DNA of 64,000 nt. It comes from Pseudoxanthomonas koreensis_A. Its GTDB lineage: Bacteria; Pseudomonadota; Gammaproteobacteria; Xanthomonadales; Xanthomonadaceae. The notes beneath the pieces were generated by a model, which saw nothing but the letters and a program-made list of their open reading frames with translations, was not told where the DNA came from and ran no database searches. The stretch lies in assembly GCF_041890415.1 (NCBI RefSeq), contig NZ_CP169056.1, forward strand, positions 806,001 through 870,000. The letters run 5' to 3'. Numbering within the stretch: the first letter of the stretch is position 1; each line of letters opens with the position of its first letter. Of the stretch, positions 17,815 to 27,282 are shown piece after piece. The translations under genes and the position numbers were made by a program.

Positions 17815-19341
17815 TCAGACGACCATCGGCTCGAACGCGATCCCGAGCCCGGGCATGTTGTCCTTCTCGCCCAGCAGGTCGGCGCGCAGCAGCGGCCGGG
17901 CCTCGATCCAGCTGCGCTGCACGACCAGGCGCAGGCCGTCGTCGGTGGCGGCCAGCTCCAGCATCGGGATGGCGTCGTTATCGTGCGCGCGGTGCAGCAG
18001 GACCGCCAGGCGCAGCAGCGCGGCCTTGCGCCGGGCCGACAGCAGCAGGCGATCGGGCAGTGCGTCGAAGGCCGAACGCGGCACGCTGCGGCGGTGGGTG
18101 CGCACCAGCGCGGCCAGCACCTGCTGCTCCTGGCGCGAAAAGCCGGCGATGTCCGAATGTTCGAGGATGTAGGCGCCGTGCACGTGATAGTGGCTGTGGG
18201 CCAGGGTCAGGCCCAGCTCATGCAGGTGCGCGGCCCAGCCGAGCATGCGCGCGTCGTCGTCGTCCAGCGACCATGCCTCCGCGACCTGGGCAAACAGGCG
18301 CAGCGCAGTGCCTTCCACGCGCGCGCCCTGGTCCGCATCGATGCCGTAGCGGGCGGTGAGCGCCTGCACGGAGGCATCGCGCGGATCGTTGTCGCCGCCG
18401 CGGCCGAGCATGTCGTAGAGGATGCCCTCGCGCATGGCCGCCTTGCTCACCAGCAGCTTCTGCAGGCCCAGCGCATCGAAGGCCGCCTCCAGCACCAGCA
18501 GGCCGCCGGCGATGATCGGACGGCGCTCGCCGGACAGGCCGGGCAGGGTGATGCGGTCGATGCTGCTGGCCTGGAGCAGGCGGTCACGCACCAGCGGCAG
18601 CGCCTGTGCGGTGATCGCACCCTTGGTCAGCTTCATCGCCGCGCAGATCTCGCCGATGGACTTGTGGGTGCCCGACGAGCCCAGCACCTCCTGCCAGCCC
18701 AGCGCGCGGTACACGCCCGCGAACTGCTGGAACTCGGCGCTGATTTCGGTCAGCGCGTCCTTCCATTTCTTCTTCGAGAGCCGTCCATCGGGGAAGAACC
18801 GCCTGGTGCTGGCGATACAGCCCGCCTGCAGGCTCTCGCGCTCCACCGGGTCGACCCCGCGCCCGATGATGAACTCGGTGGAGCCGCCGCCGATGTCGAT
18901 CACCAGGCGCAACTGCCCGGCCTTGGGCGGCTGCGCGTGGGCCACGCCCAGGTAGATCAGGCGTGCCTCCTCGCGGCCGGAGACCACTTCGATCGGATGG
19001 CCCAGCGCGGCCTCGCCCGCGGACAGGAAGGCCTGCGGCTGGCGCAGCTGGCGCACGGTGTTGGTGGCCAGCGCGCGCACATGCAGGTGCGACACCCCGC
19101 GCATGCGCTGGCCGAAGCGTGCCAGGCAGTCGAGCGCGCGCTGCCGCGCCGATGCGGCCAGGCCACCGTGCCCATCCAGCCCATCGGCCAGCCGCACCGT
19201 TTCGCGCAGGCGGTCGACCACCCGCAACTGGCCCATCGTGTACTGGGCCAGGACCATGTGGAAGCTGTTGGATCCAAGGTCGACGGCGGCGAGCGCGTCG
19301 CCGTCCTGGACCTGGGGGCGGCTGGGTGTGGAATAGGGCAT
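17815..19341 (-). CDS. ppx: exopolyphosphatase, Ppx/GppA family
   Basis: A 508-residue ASKHA-fold phosphatase that removes phosphate from polyphosphate ends (or hydrolyses pppGpp). Motifs: the first phosphate loop VDLGSNSFHMVL near residues 20-31, the second DIGGGSTEFIIG near 150, SGERRPIIAGG near 290, and a C-terminal HD-like helical domain with HLHELGLTLAHSHYH. The start at 19341 gives MPYSTPSRP; the frame is open far upstream inside ppk1 but only as an antisense-free overlap artefact of high GC. It lies 47 bp after ppk1, so synthesis and breakdown of polyphosphate are co-transcribed. Confidence 0.93.
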   Translation of the reverse strand: MPYSTPSRPQVQDGDALAAVDLGSNSFHMVLAQYTMGQLRVVDRLRETVRLADGLDGHGGLAASARQRALDCLARFGQRMRGVSHLHVRALATNTVRQLRQPQAFLSAGEAALGHPIEVVSGREEARLIYLGVAHAQPPKAGQLRLVIDIGGGSTEFIIGRGVDPVERESLQAGCIASTRRFFPDGRLSKKKWKDALTEISAEFQQFAGVYRALGWQEVLGSSGTHKSIGEICAAMKLTKGAITAQALPLVRDRLLQASSIDRITLPGLSGERRPIIAGGLLVLEAAFDALGLQKLLVSKAAMREGILYDMLGRGGDNDPRDASVQALTARYGIDADQGARVEGTALRLFAQVAEAWSLDDDDARMLGWAAHLHELGLTLAHSHYHVHGAYILEHSDIAGFSRQEQQVLAALVRTHRRSVPRSAFDALPDRLLLSARRKAALLRLAVLLHRAHDNDAIPMLELAATDDGLRLVVQRSWIEARPLLRADLLGEKDNMPGLGIAFEPMVV

Positions 19342-19388
19342 GGACGCGGATGTTAGCGGATGCGCGGCACGAGGCCGTTGGCGCCCGC

Positions 19389-21536
19389 CTACAGCCCGTC
19401 CAGCAGTGCCTGCTGCGCCGAGTACGGGGTTGCGCCCTCGGCCGGCGTACACGGCCGGTAGGTCCCGTCCGCGCCCAGCTCCCAGGCGTTGAGGTTGTCG
19501 GCCAGGTAATTGTGCAATGCCTCGCGCCGGACCCGTTCCACCAGTTCGGGCGCCAGCACCGGGAAGCAGGTTTCCACCCGGCGCAGCAGGTTGCGCTCCA
19601 GCCAGTCGGCGCTGGCGCAGTACAGCTCCGGCTTGCCGTCGTTGCCGAACCAGTACACCCGGGTGTGCTCGAGGAAGCGGCCGACGATGGAACGGACCCG
19701 GATGTTGTCCGAAATGCCCGGTACGCCCGGGCGCAGGGTGCAGGCGCCGCGCACGATCAGGTCGATCTGCACGCCGGCCTGGGACGCCTGGTACAGCGCG
19801 CGGATCACCTGGGGCTCGTTGAGCGCGTTCATCTTGGCCACGATCCGCCCCGGGCGGCCGGACGCGGCCAGCTGCGCCTCGCGCGTGATCCGGCTGAGGA
19901 TGCCGCTGTGCAGGGTGAATGGCGATTGCAGCAGGCGCTTGAGCCGGATCGACGGCGCCAGCCCCGACAACTGCTGGAACAGCAGGTGCACGTCGTTGCC
20001 GATGTCGGCATCGGCGGTGAGCAGGCCCAGGTCGGTGTAGGCACGCGCGGTGCCGGAGTGGTAGTTGCCGGTCCCCATGTGCACGTAGCGGCGCAGGCGC
20101 CGGCCCTCGCGGCGTACGATCAGCATCATCTTGGCGTGGGTCTTGAAGCCGACCACCCCGTACACCACCTGCACGCCGGCCTCCTGCAGGCGGTCGGCCA
20201 GGCCCAGGTTGGCCTCTTCGTCGAATCGCGCGCGCAACTCCACCACCACGGTCACGTCCTTGCCGTTGCGCGCGGCCAGGACCAGCGCATCGACGATCGC
20301 CGACTCCTTGCCGGTGCGATACAGGGTCTGCTTGATCGCCAGGACTTCCGGGTCGGCCGCGGCCTGGTTGAGCAGGTCCAGCACGCTGGCGAACGAGTCG
20401 AACGGGTGATGCAGCAGGACGTCGCCCCGGGCCAGCGCCTCGAACACATTCTCCCCTTCCAGGCGGTTGCGCGGGGTGAACGGCGGGTATTTCAGTTCCG
20501 GGCGCTGGACCAGCTCGTGGACCTGGATCACCCGGTTGAGGTTGACCGGGCCGTCGATGTAGTAGACCGCGCTCTCGCCCAGCTCGAAGTTCTGCAGCAG
20601 CGTGCGCACGATCGGCCGGGGGCAGTCGTGGGCGATTTCCAGGCGCACCGCGGGCCGGTAGCCACGGCCCACCAGCTCGGTGCGCAGGGCCGAGGCGAGG
20701 TTGTCCATCTCGTCCTCGTCCACCACCAGCTCGGAGTTGCGGGTGACCCGGAACTGGTAGGCGCCGCGCACGGTCATGCCCGGGAACAGCTCGTCCACGA
20801 ACACGGCCAGCATCGAGGACAGCAGCACGAACGCCTGCTCGTTCTTGCCGCGCAGGCTGGCAGGCAGCTCGACGATGCGGTTGAGCGAACGCGGCGCACG
20901 CACGATGGCCAGGTGGCCGGGGCGGCCGAACGCGTCCATCCCTTCCAGCACCACCACCACGTTCAGCGACTTGTTGAGGATCCGCGGGAACGGATGCGAG
21001 CGGTCCAGCCCCAGCGGCGAGAGCACCGGCATCACGTTGTTGCGGAAATAGGCACGCAGCCAGCGGCGCTGGCGCGGGGTCCAGCCCTGGCGGCCGAGGA
21101 TGCGTACCCCGGATTCGGCCAGCGCCGGCCGCAGGATCTTGTTCCAGCAGTCGTACTGGGACTGCACCAGCGCGGCGGCGCGCTCGTGGATGGCCTCCAG
21201 CAGCTGCGCAGGCGCGATTCCGTCGGCCGCCGCCGGCAGGCCGAAGTCCAGCGCGTGGCGTACCGCCGCGGCGCGGATCTCGAAGAATTCGTCCAGGTTG
21301 GTGCAGGAGATGCACAGGAAACGCAGCCGCTCCAGCAACGGCACCTGCGGATCCAGCGCCTGGGCCAGGACCCGGAAGTTGAAGTCCAGCTGCGACAGCT
21401 CCCGGTTGAGATACAGCGCCGGGTCGCGCAGGTCCTCGCCGGTGTCGTATCCGGGTGCACTGGTCGGGTCGGAAGCGGGCTGTTCGGTGTCCATGGCGGG
21501 CGCGGTGGTGGAGCGGGGTGGAAGGGGAGGGGTCAT
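19389..21536 (-). CDS. ppk1: polyphosphate kinase 1
   Basis: A 715-residue peripheral membrane enzyme that polymerises the gamma-phosphate of ATP into polyphosphate, reversibly. It begins its family fold at YLNRELSQLDFNFRVL. The phosphorylated His is in RYVHMGTGNYH (about residue 486). The second conserved His lies in GRFLEHTRVYWFGNDG. The start overlaps the phoR stop (ATGA at 21533-21536), placing it in a phoB-phoR-ppk1-ppx operon under phosphate control. Confidence 0.97.
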   Translation of the reverse strand: MTPPLPPRSTTAPAMDTEQPASDPTSAPGYDTGEDLRDPALYLNRELSQLDFNFRVLAQALDPQVPLLERLRFLCISCTNLDEFFEIRAAAVRHALDFGLPAAADGIAPAQLLEAIHERAAALVQSQYDCWNKILRPALAESGVRILGRQGWTPRQRRWLRAYFRNNVMPVLSPLGLDRSHPFPRILNKSLNVVVVLEGMDAFGRPGHLAIVRAPRSLNRIVELPASLRGKNEQAFVLLSSMLAVFVDELFPGMTVRGAYQFRVTRNSELVVDEDEMDNLASALRTELVGRGYRPAVRLEIAHDCPRPIVRTLLQNFELGESAVYYIDGPVNLNRVIQVHELVQRPELKYPPFTPRNRLEGENVFEALARGDVLLHHPFDSFASVLDLLNQAAADPEVLAIKQTLYRTGKESAIVDALVLAARNGKDVTVVVELRARFDEEANLGLADRLQEAGVQVVYGVVGFKTHAKMMLIVRREGRRLRRYVHMGTGNYHSGTARAYTDLGLLTADADIGNDVHLLFQQLSGLAPSIRLKRLLQSPFTLHSGILSRITREAQLAASGRPGRIVAKMNALNEPQVIRALYQASQAGVQIDLIVRGACTLRPGVPGISDNIRVRSIVGRFLEHTRVYWFGNDGKPELYCASADWLERNLLRRVETCFPVLAPELVERVRREALHNYLADNLNAWELGADGTYRPCTPAEGATPYSAQQALLDGL

Positions 21537-22957
21537 GGCGCGTCCGCTGCGGGCCGGGCACCGGGCGCAGCCTCATCATGCCGCGTCCGGACCCGTTCGG
21601 GGCCGAAATGGCAGGCGAACTCGCTGCCCTCGCCGACGCGGCTTTCAATCGACAGCCGCGCCTGGTGCAGCCCCAGCACGTGCTTGACGATGGACAGCCC
21701 CAGGCCGGTGCCGCCGCTCTCGCGCGAGCGGCTGCTGGACACGCGGTAGAAGCGTTCGGTCAGCCGCGGCAGGTGCGCGTGCGCAATGCCGTAGCCGGTA
21801 TCGCGCACGGCCAGCACCGCGCCGCCGTCGGGCGCGCGGGCAAGGGTAATCGTCACCGTCCCGCCTGCAGGGGTGTAGCGCACGGCATTGGTCACCAGGT
21901 TGGAGAATGCGCTGTGCAACTCCCGGGTGGAGCCGAGCAGGTCGCAGCCGGCAAGGTCCTGCAGTTCCACGGTGTGCCGTCCCTGGCTGAAGGCCTCGGC
22001 CTCGCGCTTGAGGGTCGCCAGCATCGCCGCCATCGCCACAGGCTCCTCCGGCAGGCTGTCGCGCGCCTCCAGGCGCGAGAGGGTCAGCAGGTCTTCCACC
22101 AGTTGGGTCATGCGCTGGGACTGGCGCTGCATCTCCTCCAGCATCGGCCGCCACTCGGGGAATTCATCCGGGTCGAGCATCTCCAGGTAACCGTGGACCA
22201 CGGTCAGCGGGGTGCGCAGTTCGTGCGAGACGTTGGCCACGAAATCGCGGCGCACCTGCTCCAGCTGCAGCAGCTTGCTCACGTCGCGCGCCACCAGCAG
22301 CCAGTGGTCTTCCGAATACGGGATCAGGCGCAGGTTCAGGCGCAATCGCGCGTCGGTGGGGGCCTGTGCGTCGAGGATCGGTTCGGCGCGGCGCCCGGCC
22401 GCCAGCCAGCGCGCCAGCGCAAGCGGCTGCAGGCATTCGGCCACCGGCGCGCCCATGTCGCGTGGATGGACCAGGCCCAGCAGGCCGGTGGCGGCCTCGT
22501 TGAACCACAGGATGCGCTGGGTGTTGCGGTCCACCACCACCACCGCGTCGGGCAGCGCGTCGGCGGCGGCGCGGTAGGCGCGCAGCATCTCCAGCAGGCG
22601 GCGCTTGCGCGCGCGCATCTCCGCGCGGCTGCGGTGCAGCAGCCGGTCCAGTTCGTTCCATGCGCCCTGGCCGCGGCCGGGCTCCTGGTGCTGGCGCGCG
22701 CCAAGGCCCTGCAGCACCCGGCGCAGGCGCCAGTGCTGCCATGCCAGCATGCCCAGCGCGGCCGCCGCCAGCACCGCACCGACGTGGCCGATGGCGATGC
22801 CGGCCACGATGGCGGCCAGCAGCAGCCCGCACTGTGCGAGCAGGGTGCGCCGCCACGCCGAGCGCAGCCGCGGCGGCATGCGCCTGGTCGGCACGGCGGC
22901 ATCGGCCGGGTGCTCGTCGCTGGCGGACACGGTCGGAAGGGCGGGGAGATCGGTCAT
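21533..22957 (-). CDS. phoR: phosphate regulon sensor histidine kinase
   Basis: A 474-residue membrane kinase. A hydrophobic segment with two passes lies near residues 40-73. A PAS domain (about 120-225) includes LPDAVVVVDRNTQRILWFNEAA. HisKA has the phosphoacceptor His245 in NVSHELRTPL, and HATPase has NLVTNAVRYTPAGG, DTGYGIAHAHLPRLTERFYR and GGTGLGLSIVKHVL. It signals low phosphate to PhoB. phoB is 18 bp upstream and the stop overlaps ppk1. Confidence 0.95.
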   Translation of the reverse strand: MTDLPALPTVSASDEHPADAAVPTRRMPPRLRSAWRRTLLAQCGLLLAAIVAGIAIGHVGAVLAAAALGMLAWQHWRLRRVLQGLGARQHQEPGRGQGAWNELDRLLHRSRAEMRARKRRLLEMLRAYRAAADALPDAVVVVDRNTQRILWFNEAATGLLGLVHPRDMGAPVAECLQPLALARWLAAGRRAEPILDAQAPTDARLRLNLRLIPYSEDHWLLVARDVSKLLQLEQVRRDFVANVSHELRTPLTVVHGYLEMLDPDEFPEWRPMLEEMQRQSQRMTQLVEDLLTLSRLEARDSLPEEPVAMAAMLATLKREAEAFSQGRHTVELQDLAGCDLLGSTRELHSAFSNLVTNAVRYTPAGGTVTITLARAPDGGAVLAVRDTGYGIAHAHLPRLTERFYRVSSSRSRESGGTGLGLSIVKHVLGLHQARLSIESRVGEGSEFACHFGPERVRTRHDEAAPGARPAADAP

Positions 22958-22975
22958 CCAGGGGCCGGTGCCGTG

Positions 22976-23668
22976 TCAGTCCGTGGCCGCGGAGAAGCGG
23001 TAGCCGGCACCACGCACGGTCTGGACCATGCGGTCGGCGCCGAACGCTTCCAGGGTCTTGCGCAGGCGGCGGATATGCACGTCGATGGTGCGTTCCTCCA
23101 CGTACACGCTGCCGCCCCATACATGGTCGAGCAGTTGCGCGCGGCTGTACACGCGGTCGGGATGGGTCATGAAGAAATGCAGCAGGCGGTATTCGGTCGG
23201 CCCGATCGGTACCACCGCGTCGTCGGCAAATACCCGGTGCGCGGCGCCGTCGATGCGCAGTACGCCCATGGCCACGCTGCCGTCCTCGTCGTCCTCGCGC
23301 GAGCGCCGCAGTACCGCACGGATCCGGGCCAGCAGTTCGCGCGCGGAGAACGGCTTGACCACGTAGTCGTCCACGCCGGCCTCCAGGCCGCCAACCCGGT
23401 CGTTCTCCTCGCCGCGGGCGGTGAGCATGATGATCGGCACCTCGCGGGTCAGCGCTTCGCGCCGCCAGCGCCGCGCCAGTTCCAGGCCACTGCTGCCCGG
23501 CAACATCCAGTCCAGCAGGATCAGGTCGGGCACCCGGTCGGCGATGGCTGCCTGCGCTTCGCGGGCATCGCCTGCATGGACCGGGGCGTAGTCGCCCTTG
23601 CGCAGGGCGAAGGCGACCATGTCGCGGATGGCGGGTTCGTCGTCGACGATGAGGATCTGCTTCTGCAC
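22976..23668 (-). CDS. phoB: phosphate regulon response regulator
   Basis: A 230-residue OmpR/PhoB-type regulator. The receiver domain has the acidic pocket VDDEP (residues 8-12) and phosphoacceptor Asp53 in DLILLDWMLPG. The winged-helix DNA-binding domain ends with VDVHIRRLRKTL-like and VRGAGYRFS motifs. The start is a GTG at 23668 behind CTGGAAGGACC; the open frame upstream of it has no family similarity. The promoter carries its own Pho box (23716-23733), so autoregulation is expected. Confidence 0.95.
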   Translation of the reverse strand: MQKQILIVDDEPAIRDMVAFALRKGDYAPVHAGDAREAQAAIADRVPDLILLDWMLPGSSGLELARRWRREALTREVPIIMLTARGEENDRVGGLEAGVDDYVVKPFSARELLARIRAVLRRSREDDEDGSVAMGVLRIDGAAHRVFADDAVVPIGPTEYRLLHFFMTHPDRVYSRAQLLDHVWGGSVYVEERTIDVHIRRLRKTLEAFGADRMVQTVRGAGYRFSAATD

Positions 23669-23699
23669 GGTCCTTCCAGCGTTTCGAGCGGTCGCCGGG

Positions 23700-23733
23700 A
23701 TTAGACTACCGTTGCATGACACTCGTGTGACAC
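23700..23733 (-). promoter_or_regulatory. Pho box and -10 element of the phoB operon
   Basis: On the minus strand GTGTCAC-ACGA-GTGTCAT (23733 to 23716) has the 7-4-7 direct-repeat layout of a PhoB site. Ten bases later comes TCTAAT (23705-23700), the distance at which a Pho box replaces the -35. The phoB GTG lies about 30 bp further on. This is direct sequence evidence that phoB-phoR-ppk1-ppx answers to phosphate starvation. Confidence 0.8.
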
Positions 23734-23759
23734 CCGGGCGCCGGCGGCACCGTTGCCGT

Positions 23760-25451
23760 TCAGCGGCGCTGCATGTCCGGATCGCGGACGCCCAGGCGGC
23801 GCAGCTCCAGCACGGTCGGGGTAATGGCCGCGATGCGCGCGTCCACCCGGGCACGGGCCACGTAATCCAGATCGCCGCGCTTTTTCAGGTTTTCCAGCTG
23901 CATCAGCGCCTGTTCCGGGCGGCCGTTGAGGAAGGCCGCTTCGGCATAGGCCTCGCCGGCGCGGGCCTCATCCCCGGCCAGCTCGCAGGCGCGGGCGAAG
24001 GTCTGCTGGAAGATGGGGTCTTCGCCGGCGCGGGCCAGCAGCGGGCGCAGCACTTCCTGGGCGCGGCGGCCGGACTCGGTGCCACCCTGCTCCACCAGCA
24101 CCCTGGCGTAGGTCAGCGCCACCGGGCGACTGCCGGGCAGGCGCCGCAGCCACTGGTCGAAGCGGGCGTTGGCCGCGGCGTGGCGGCCGGCGCGTGATTC
24201 GGCCTCGCCCAGGGCCATGCCCACCCACGGGTTGTCCGGGTGGCGGCGCTGCAGGGCCTGCAGTTCGGTGGCCGCCACGGCCGGCTCGTGCGCGGTCTGG
24301 ACCAGGGCCAGGCCATAGCGCTGCGGGTCGCTCAGGCCGTCGGGGCTGGCCCGGCGCAGGGCTTCGTACTCGCGCATCGCGCCATCGCTGGTGGTGGCGC
24401 TGAGCGCGCGCAGCCGCTCCTGCACCCAGGCGAACTGGCCGGTGCCACCGGCCAGCGCGGCCGGCAGGGCATCCAGGCGGAAGTCGGCCGGCAGCAGCGG
24501 GTTGGGTTTGCCGGTTGCTGCGGCGACGCCGGGATCCTCCACCCGCTCGACCCGCACCACCTGCTCGCCGGGCTCGCCAACGGCGGTGGTGGCGGTGACC
24601 GCGCCGCGCTGGCGCAACTGGTCGGCGCGCTGCTTGGCCTCGCCGATGCGGGTGGTGTTGACCGGGTGGGTGCGCAGGTAGTCGGGCGTGCTGTACCCGC
24701 CCTGGTTGCCGCGCATGGCAAAGGACATGCGCTCGAAGAAGCCGGCCATCGCGTCGGCGTCGTAGCCGCTGCGCGACAGGGTGCGGATGCCGATGCGGTC
24801 GGCTTCGGCCTCGTTGGAGCGCGTGTAGTTGATCTGGTTCTGCTGGATCAGGCTCATCGCGCCGACCAGGGCGGCCTGGCTGGCATCGCCCGAGGAAGTG
24901 CCGCCCGCCGCCTGGGCCACCACGATGGCGGCCAGCATCCCCAGCAGGATCGGCACCTGGTCGCGCTGGGCGCGCTCGACACCGCGCAGCACGTGCTGCT
25001 GGGTGACGTGGGCGATTTCGTGGGCCAGCACCGCGGCCACCTCGTCCTCGCGCTCGGCAGTGAGTACCAGGCCGGCGTTCATGCCGATGTATCCGCCCAG
25101 GGTGGCGAAGGCGTTGATCTGCCGGTCCTTGAGCATGAACAGGACGTAGCGCTGCTCGGGCCGGTCGCTGTTGGCGCCGAGGCGGTTGCCGATGGACTGC
25201 AGCCAGTCGTCCACCAGCGGGTCTTCCAGGGTGTAGCGGTAGTTGCGCAGCTCGCGCAGCATCATCGCCCCGTACTGCTCCTGGCGCGCGGGCGTGAGCA
25301 GCTCGCCGGCCGAAGAGCCGATGTCGGGCAGGCGCAGGTCGTCCTGGGCCGGCGCAGGGGCGACGGCCAGGCCCAGCAGCACGGACAGGAACACGGCGAT
25401 GGCCAGCGGGGGATAGCGCAAGTGATGGGACTCCGGATGTGATGGCAGCAT
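23760..25451 (-). CDS. bepA: periplasmic M48 metalloprotease with TPR repeats (BepA-like)
   Basis: A 563-residue exported zinc protease and chaperone that helps assemble or clear outer-membrane proteins such as LptD. A Sec signal (LAIAVFLSVLLGLAVAPAPAQ) is followed by an M48 domain with the zinc motif HEIAH in AAVLAHEIAHVTQQH near residue 135 and the later EAEADRIGIRTLSRSGYD Glu ligand. TPR-like helices fill the C-terminal third. The start at 25451 (MLPSHPES) puts the signal in the usual place; an ATG further up at 25508 is also in frame. Confidence 0.92.
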   Translation of the reverse strand: MLPSHPESHHLRYPPLAIAVFLSVLLGLAVAPAPAQDDLRLPDIGSSAGELLTPARQEQYGAMMLRELRNYRYTLEDPLVDDWLQSIGNRLGANSDRPEQRYVLFMLKDRQINAFATLGGYIGMNAGLVLTAEREDEVAAVLAHEIAHVTQQHVLRGVERAQRDQVPILLGMLAAIVVAQAAGGTSSGDASQAALVGAMSLIQQNQINYTRSNEAEADRIGIRTLSRSGYDADAMAGFFERMSFAMRGNQGGYSTPDYLRTHPVNTTRIGEAKQRADQLRQRGAVTATTAVGEPGEQVVRVERVEDPGVAAATGKPNPLLPADFRLDALPAALAGGTGQFAWVQERLRALSATTSDGAMREYEALRRASPDGLSDPQRYGLALVQTAHEPAVAATELQALQRRHPDNPWVGMALGEAESRAGRHAAANARFDQWLRRLPGSRPVALTYARVLVEQGGTESGRRAQEVLRPLLARAGEDPIFQQTFARACELAGDEARAGEAYAEAAFLNGRPEQALMQLENLKKRGDLDYVARARVDARIAAITPTVLELRRLGVRDPDMQRR

Positions 25452-25576
25452 GCAGTGCCGGCGGTGGAAAGGCGTGAATCGGCGGTTAATCCACAGCGTT
25501 CCGGCCATGACGCTGGGCTCCGGTGGCCCCCGTTACCATATCTTCCCTCGACCCCAGCTGCTTTGCGGAGTTCACC

Positions 25577-25864
25577 GTGTCCCGATCTTCCCCCCCGATC
25601 CGCATCTATTCCTCCGCCGTGTGCCCGTACTGCGTGGCGGCCAAGAACTTCCTCAAGAGCCAGGGCCGCGACTGGACCGAGATCCGCGTCGATCTGGACC
25701 CGGCCGAGCGCCAGAAGATGGTCGATCTGGCCCGCCGCACCAGCGTGCCGCAGATCTTCGTCGGCGATATCCACGTCGGTGGCTACGACGACATGATGGC
25801 CCTGCACCGGGCCGGCAAACTGTTGCCGCTGCTGGATGGACAGGCGCCCGGCGCATCGGCGTAG
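25577..25864 (+). CDS. grxC: glutaredoxin 3
   Basis: A 95-residue class I glutaredoxin reducing disulfides with glutathione in the cytoplasm. The CPYC active site lies in SAVCPYCVAAKNFL (about residues 16-19). The glutathione-binding TSVPQIFVGD (cis-Pro) and GGYDDMMALHRAGKL follow. The GTG at 25577 is preceded by GGAG at 6-bp spacing; the in-frame ATG at 25523 would add 18 residues not seen in the family. Single gene, divergent from bepA and upstream of icd in the same direction. Confidence 0.93.
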   Translation: MSRSSPPIRIYSSAVCPYCVAAKNFLKSQGRDWTEIRVDLDPAERQKMVDLARRTSVPQIFVGDIHVGGYDDMMALHRAGKLLPLLDGQAPGASA

Positions 25865-26024
25865 GTGGCCCGGGGCGGAGTGGCGCCACGCTGCGGGCTG
25901 CGGCAATGGCGGGCGGAGTAGGGTGTTCAGCCCCCATGGGGCATAATTTCACGACAAACTATCCCTCCCCACGCGCGCCTGGCCTGTGCCTGCGCCCATG
26001 CGCGCCCGCTTGGAACCCCCACAC

Positions 26025-27032
26025 ATGACCCAGAAGATCACGGTCATCCGCGGCGACGGCATCGGCCCGGAGATCATGGATGCGACCCTGCACGTGCTTG
26101 ACCGGCTCGGCGCCGGCCTGGAGTACGAATTCGCCGACGCCGGCCTGGCTGCGCTGGACAGGCATGGCGAGCTGATGCCGCAAGCCACCCTGGACTCGAT
26201 CGCGCGCAATGCGGTTGCGCTGAAGAGTCCGTTGACCACCCCGGTGGGCGGTGGCTTCAGTTCGATCAACGTCGCCCTGCGCCGCCATTTCGACCTGTAT
26301 GCCAATGTGCGCCCGGCCAAGTCGTTCCCGAACACCCGCTCGCGTTTCGGCGACGGCGTGGACCTGGTCACCGTGCGCGAGAACACCGAGGGCGCCTACC
26401 TGTCTGAAGGCCAGGAGTTGTCCGAGGACGGCGAGGTTGCCATCTCCGGTGCGCGGATCACCCGCAAGGGGTCCGAGCGCATCGTGCGCTACGCGTTCGA
26501 GCTGGCACGCAGCACCGGCCGCAAGAAGGTCACCGCGATACACAAGGCGAACATCATCAAGTCGACTTCCGGCCTGTTCCTGGACGTGGCGCGCGAGGTG
26601 GCGGGCCGGTATCCCGACATCGGGTTCCAGGAAATGATCGTCGACAACGCCTGCATGCAGTTGGTGATGCGCCCCGAGCAGTTCGAGGTGCTGGTCACCA
26701 CCAACCTGTTCGGCGACATCATTTCCGACCTGTGCGCGGGGCTGGTTGGTGGCCTGGGCCTGGCCCCGGGCGCCAACATCGGCGAGAACGCGGCGATTTT
26801 CGAGGCCGTGCACGGCACCGCGCCGGACATCGCGGGCAAGGGAATCGCCAACCCCTGTGCGTTGCTGCTGGGCGCGGTGCAGATGCTGGACCACATCGGC
26901 CGGCCGCAGGATGCCGACCGCGTGCGCCAGGCCATCGTCGCCACGCTGGCGGCCGGGGATTCGCTGACCGGCGACCTGGGCGGCAGCGGCACCACCATGG
27001 GCTTCGCGCAGGCCATCGCCAGCCGCCTGTAG
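26025..27032 (+). CDS. icd: isocitrate dehydrogenase, NAD-type
   Basis: A 335-residue beta-decarboxylating dehydrogenase converting isocitrate to 2-oxoglutarate in the TCA cycle. It starts with ITVIRGDGIGPEIMDATL, has the substrate-loop VRENTEGAYLS near residue 125, the catalytic Lys region KKVTAIHKANIIKSTSGLF, NLFGDIISD, and the cofactor loop EAVHGTAPDIAG. Length and motifs match the short NAD-using type found in Xanthomonas rather than the 415-residue NADP enzyme of E. coli. 3-Isopropylmalate dehydrogenase is excluded by ENTEGAY and the absence of leu neighbours. Confidence 0.9.
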   Translation: MTQKITVIRGDGIGPEIMDATLHVLDRLGAGLEYEFADAGLAALDRHGELMPQATLDSIARNAVALKSPLTTPVGGGFSSINVALRRHFDLYANVRPAKSFPNTRSRFGDGVDLVTVRENTEGAYLSEGQELSEDGEVAISGARITRKGSERIVRYAFELARSTGRKKVTAIHKANIIKSTSGLFLDVAREVAGRYPDIGFQEMIVDNACMQLVMRPEQFEVLVTTNLFGDIISDLCAGLVGGLGLAPGANIGENAAIFEAVHGTAPDIAGKGIANPCALLLGAVQMLDHIGRPQDADRVRQAIVATLAAGDSLTGDLGGSGTTMGFAQAIASRL

Positions 27033-27157
27033 CTTCCGGGGTCGCGCGTGACCCGGCCCGCGAGTGGCGGCAGGGTGAGCTTCAACGTGAGCTGCGGCCG
27101 TGCCGGGATCAAGGCCGGAGCCGTGCGGTGATGGTCGGCTCCGGAGGGAGCCGCGGC

Positions 27158-27248
27158 CGTACGGGTGTGGCATGCTGCTCGGGCGCACATCCGTGTGCGC
27201 AGTCGCTACCGCGGCCATCCATGGCCGCTGCCCCGACACACCCGCACG
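27158..27248. repeat. left module of composite repeat, copy B
   Basis: Arms CGTACGGGTGTG (27158-27169) and CACACCCGCACG (27237-27248) pair at 11 of 12 positions around a 67-nt core. The core contains hairpins GCGCACATCCGTGTGCGC (27183-27200) and GCGGCCATCCATGGCCGC (27211-27228). A CGGCTCCGGAGGGAGCCG hairpin precedes it. It is nearly identical to the left module of copy C and inverted relative to the right module of this copy. Confidence 0.8.
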
Positions 27249-27282
27249 TCCACGTCTTCGGCGTGTCGATGTCGCCTCCCTT

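Noticed and set aside
17815..21648. A continuous open frame of about 1,280 codons on the minus strand through ppx and ppk1
   Set aside because: Only the ppx part (to 19341) matches a family. Upstream it runs in the wrong frame through ppk1 as Arg/Gly/Pro-rich sequence, an effect of high GC.
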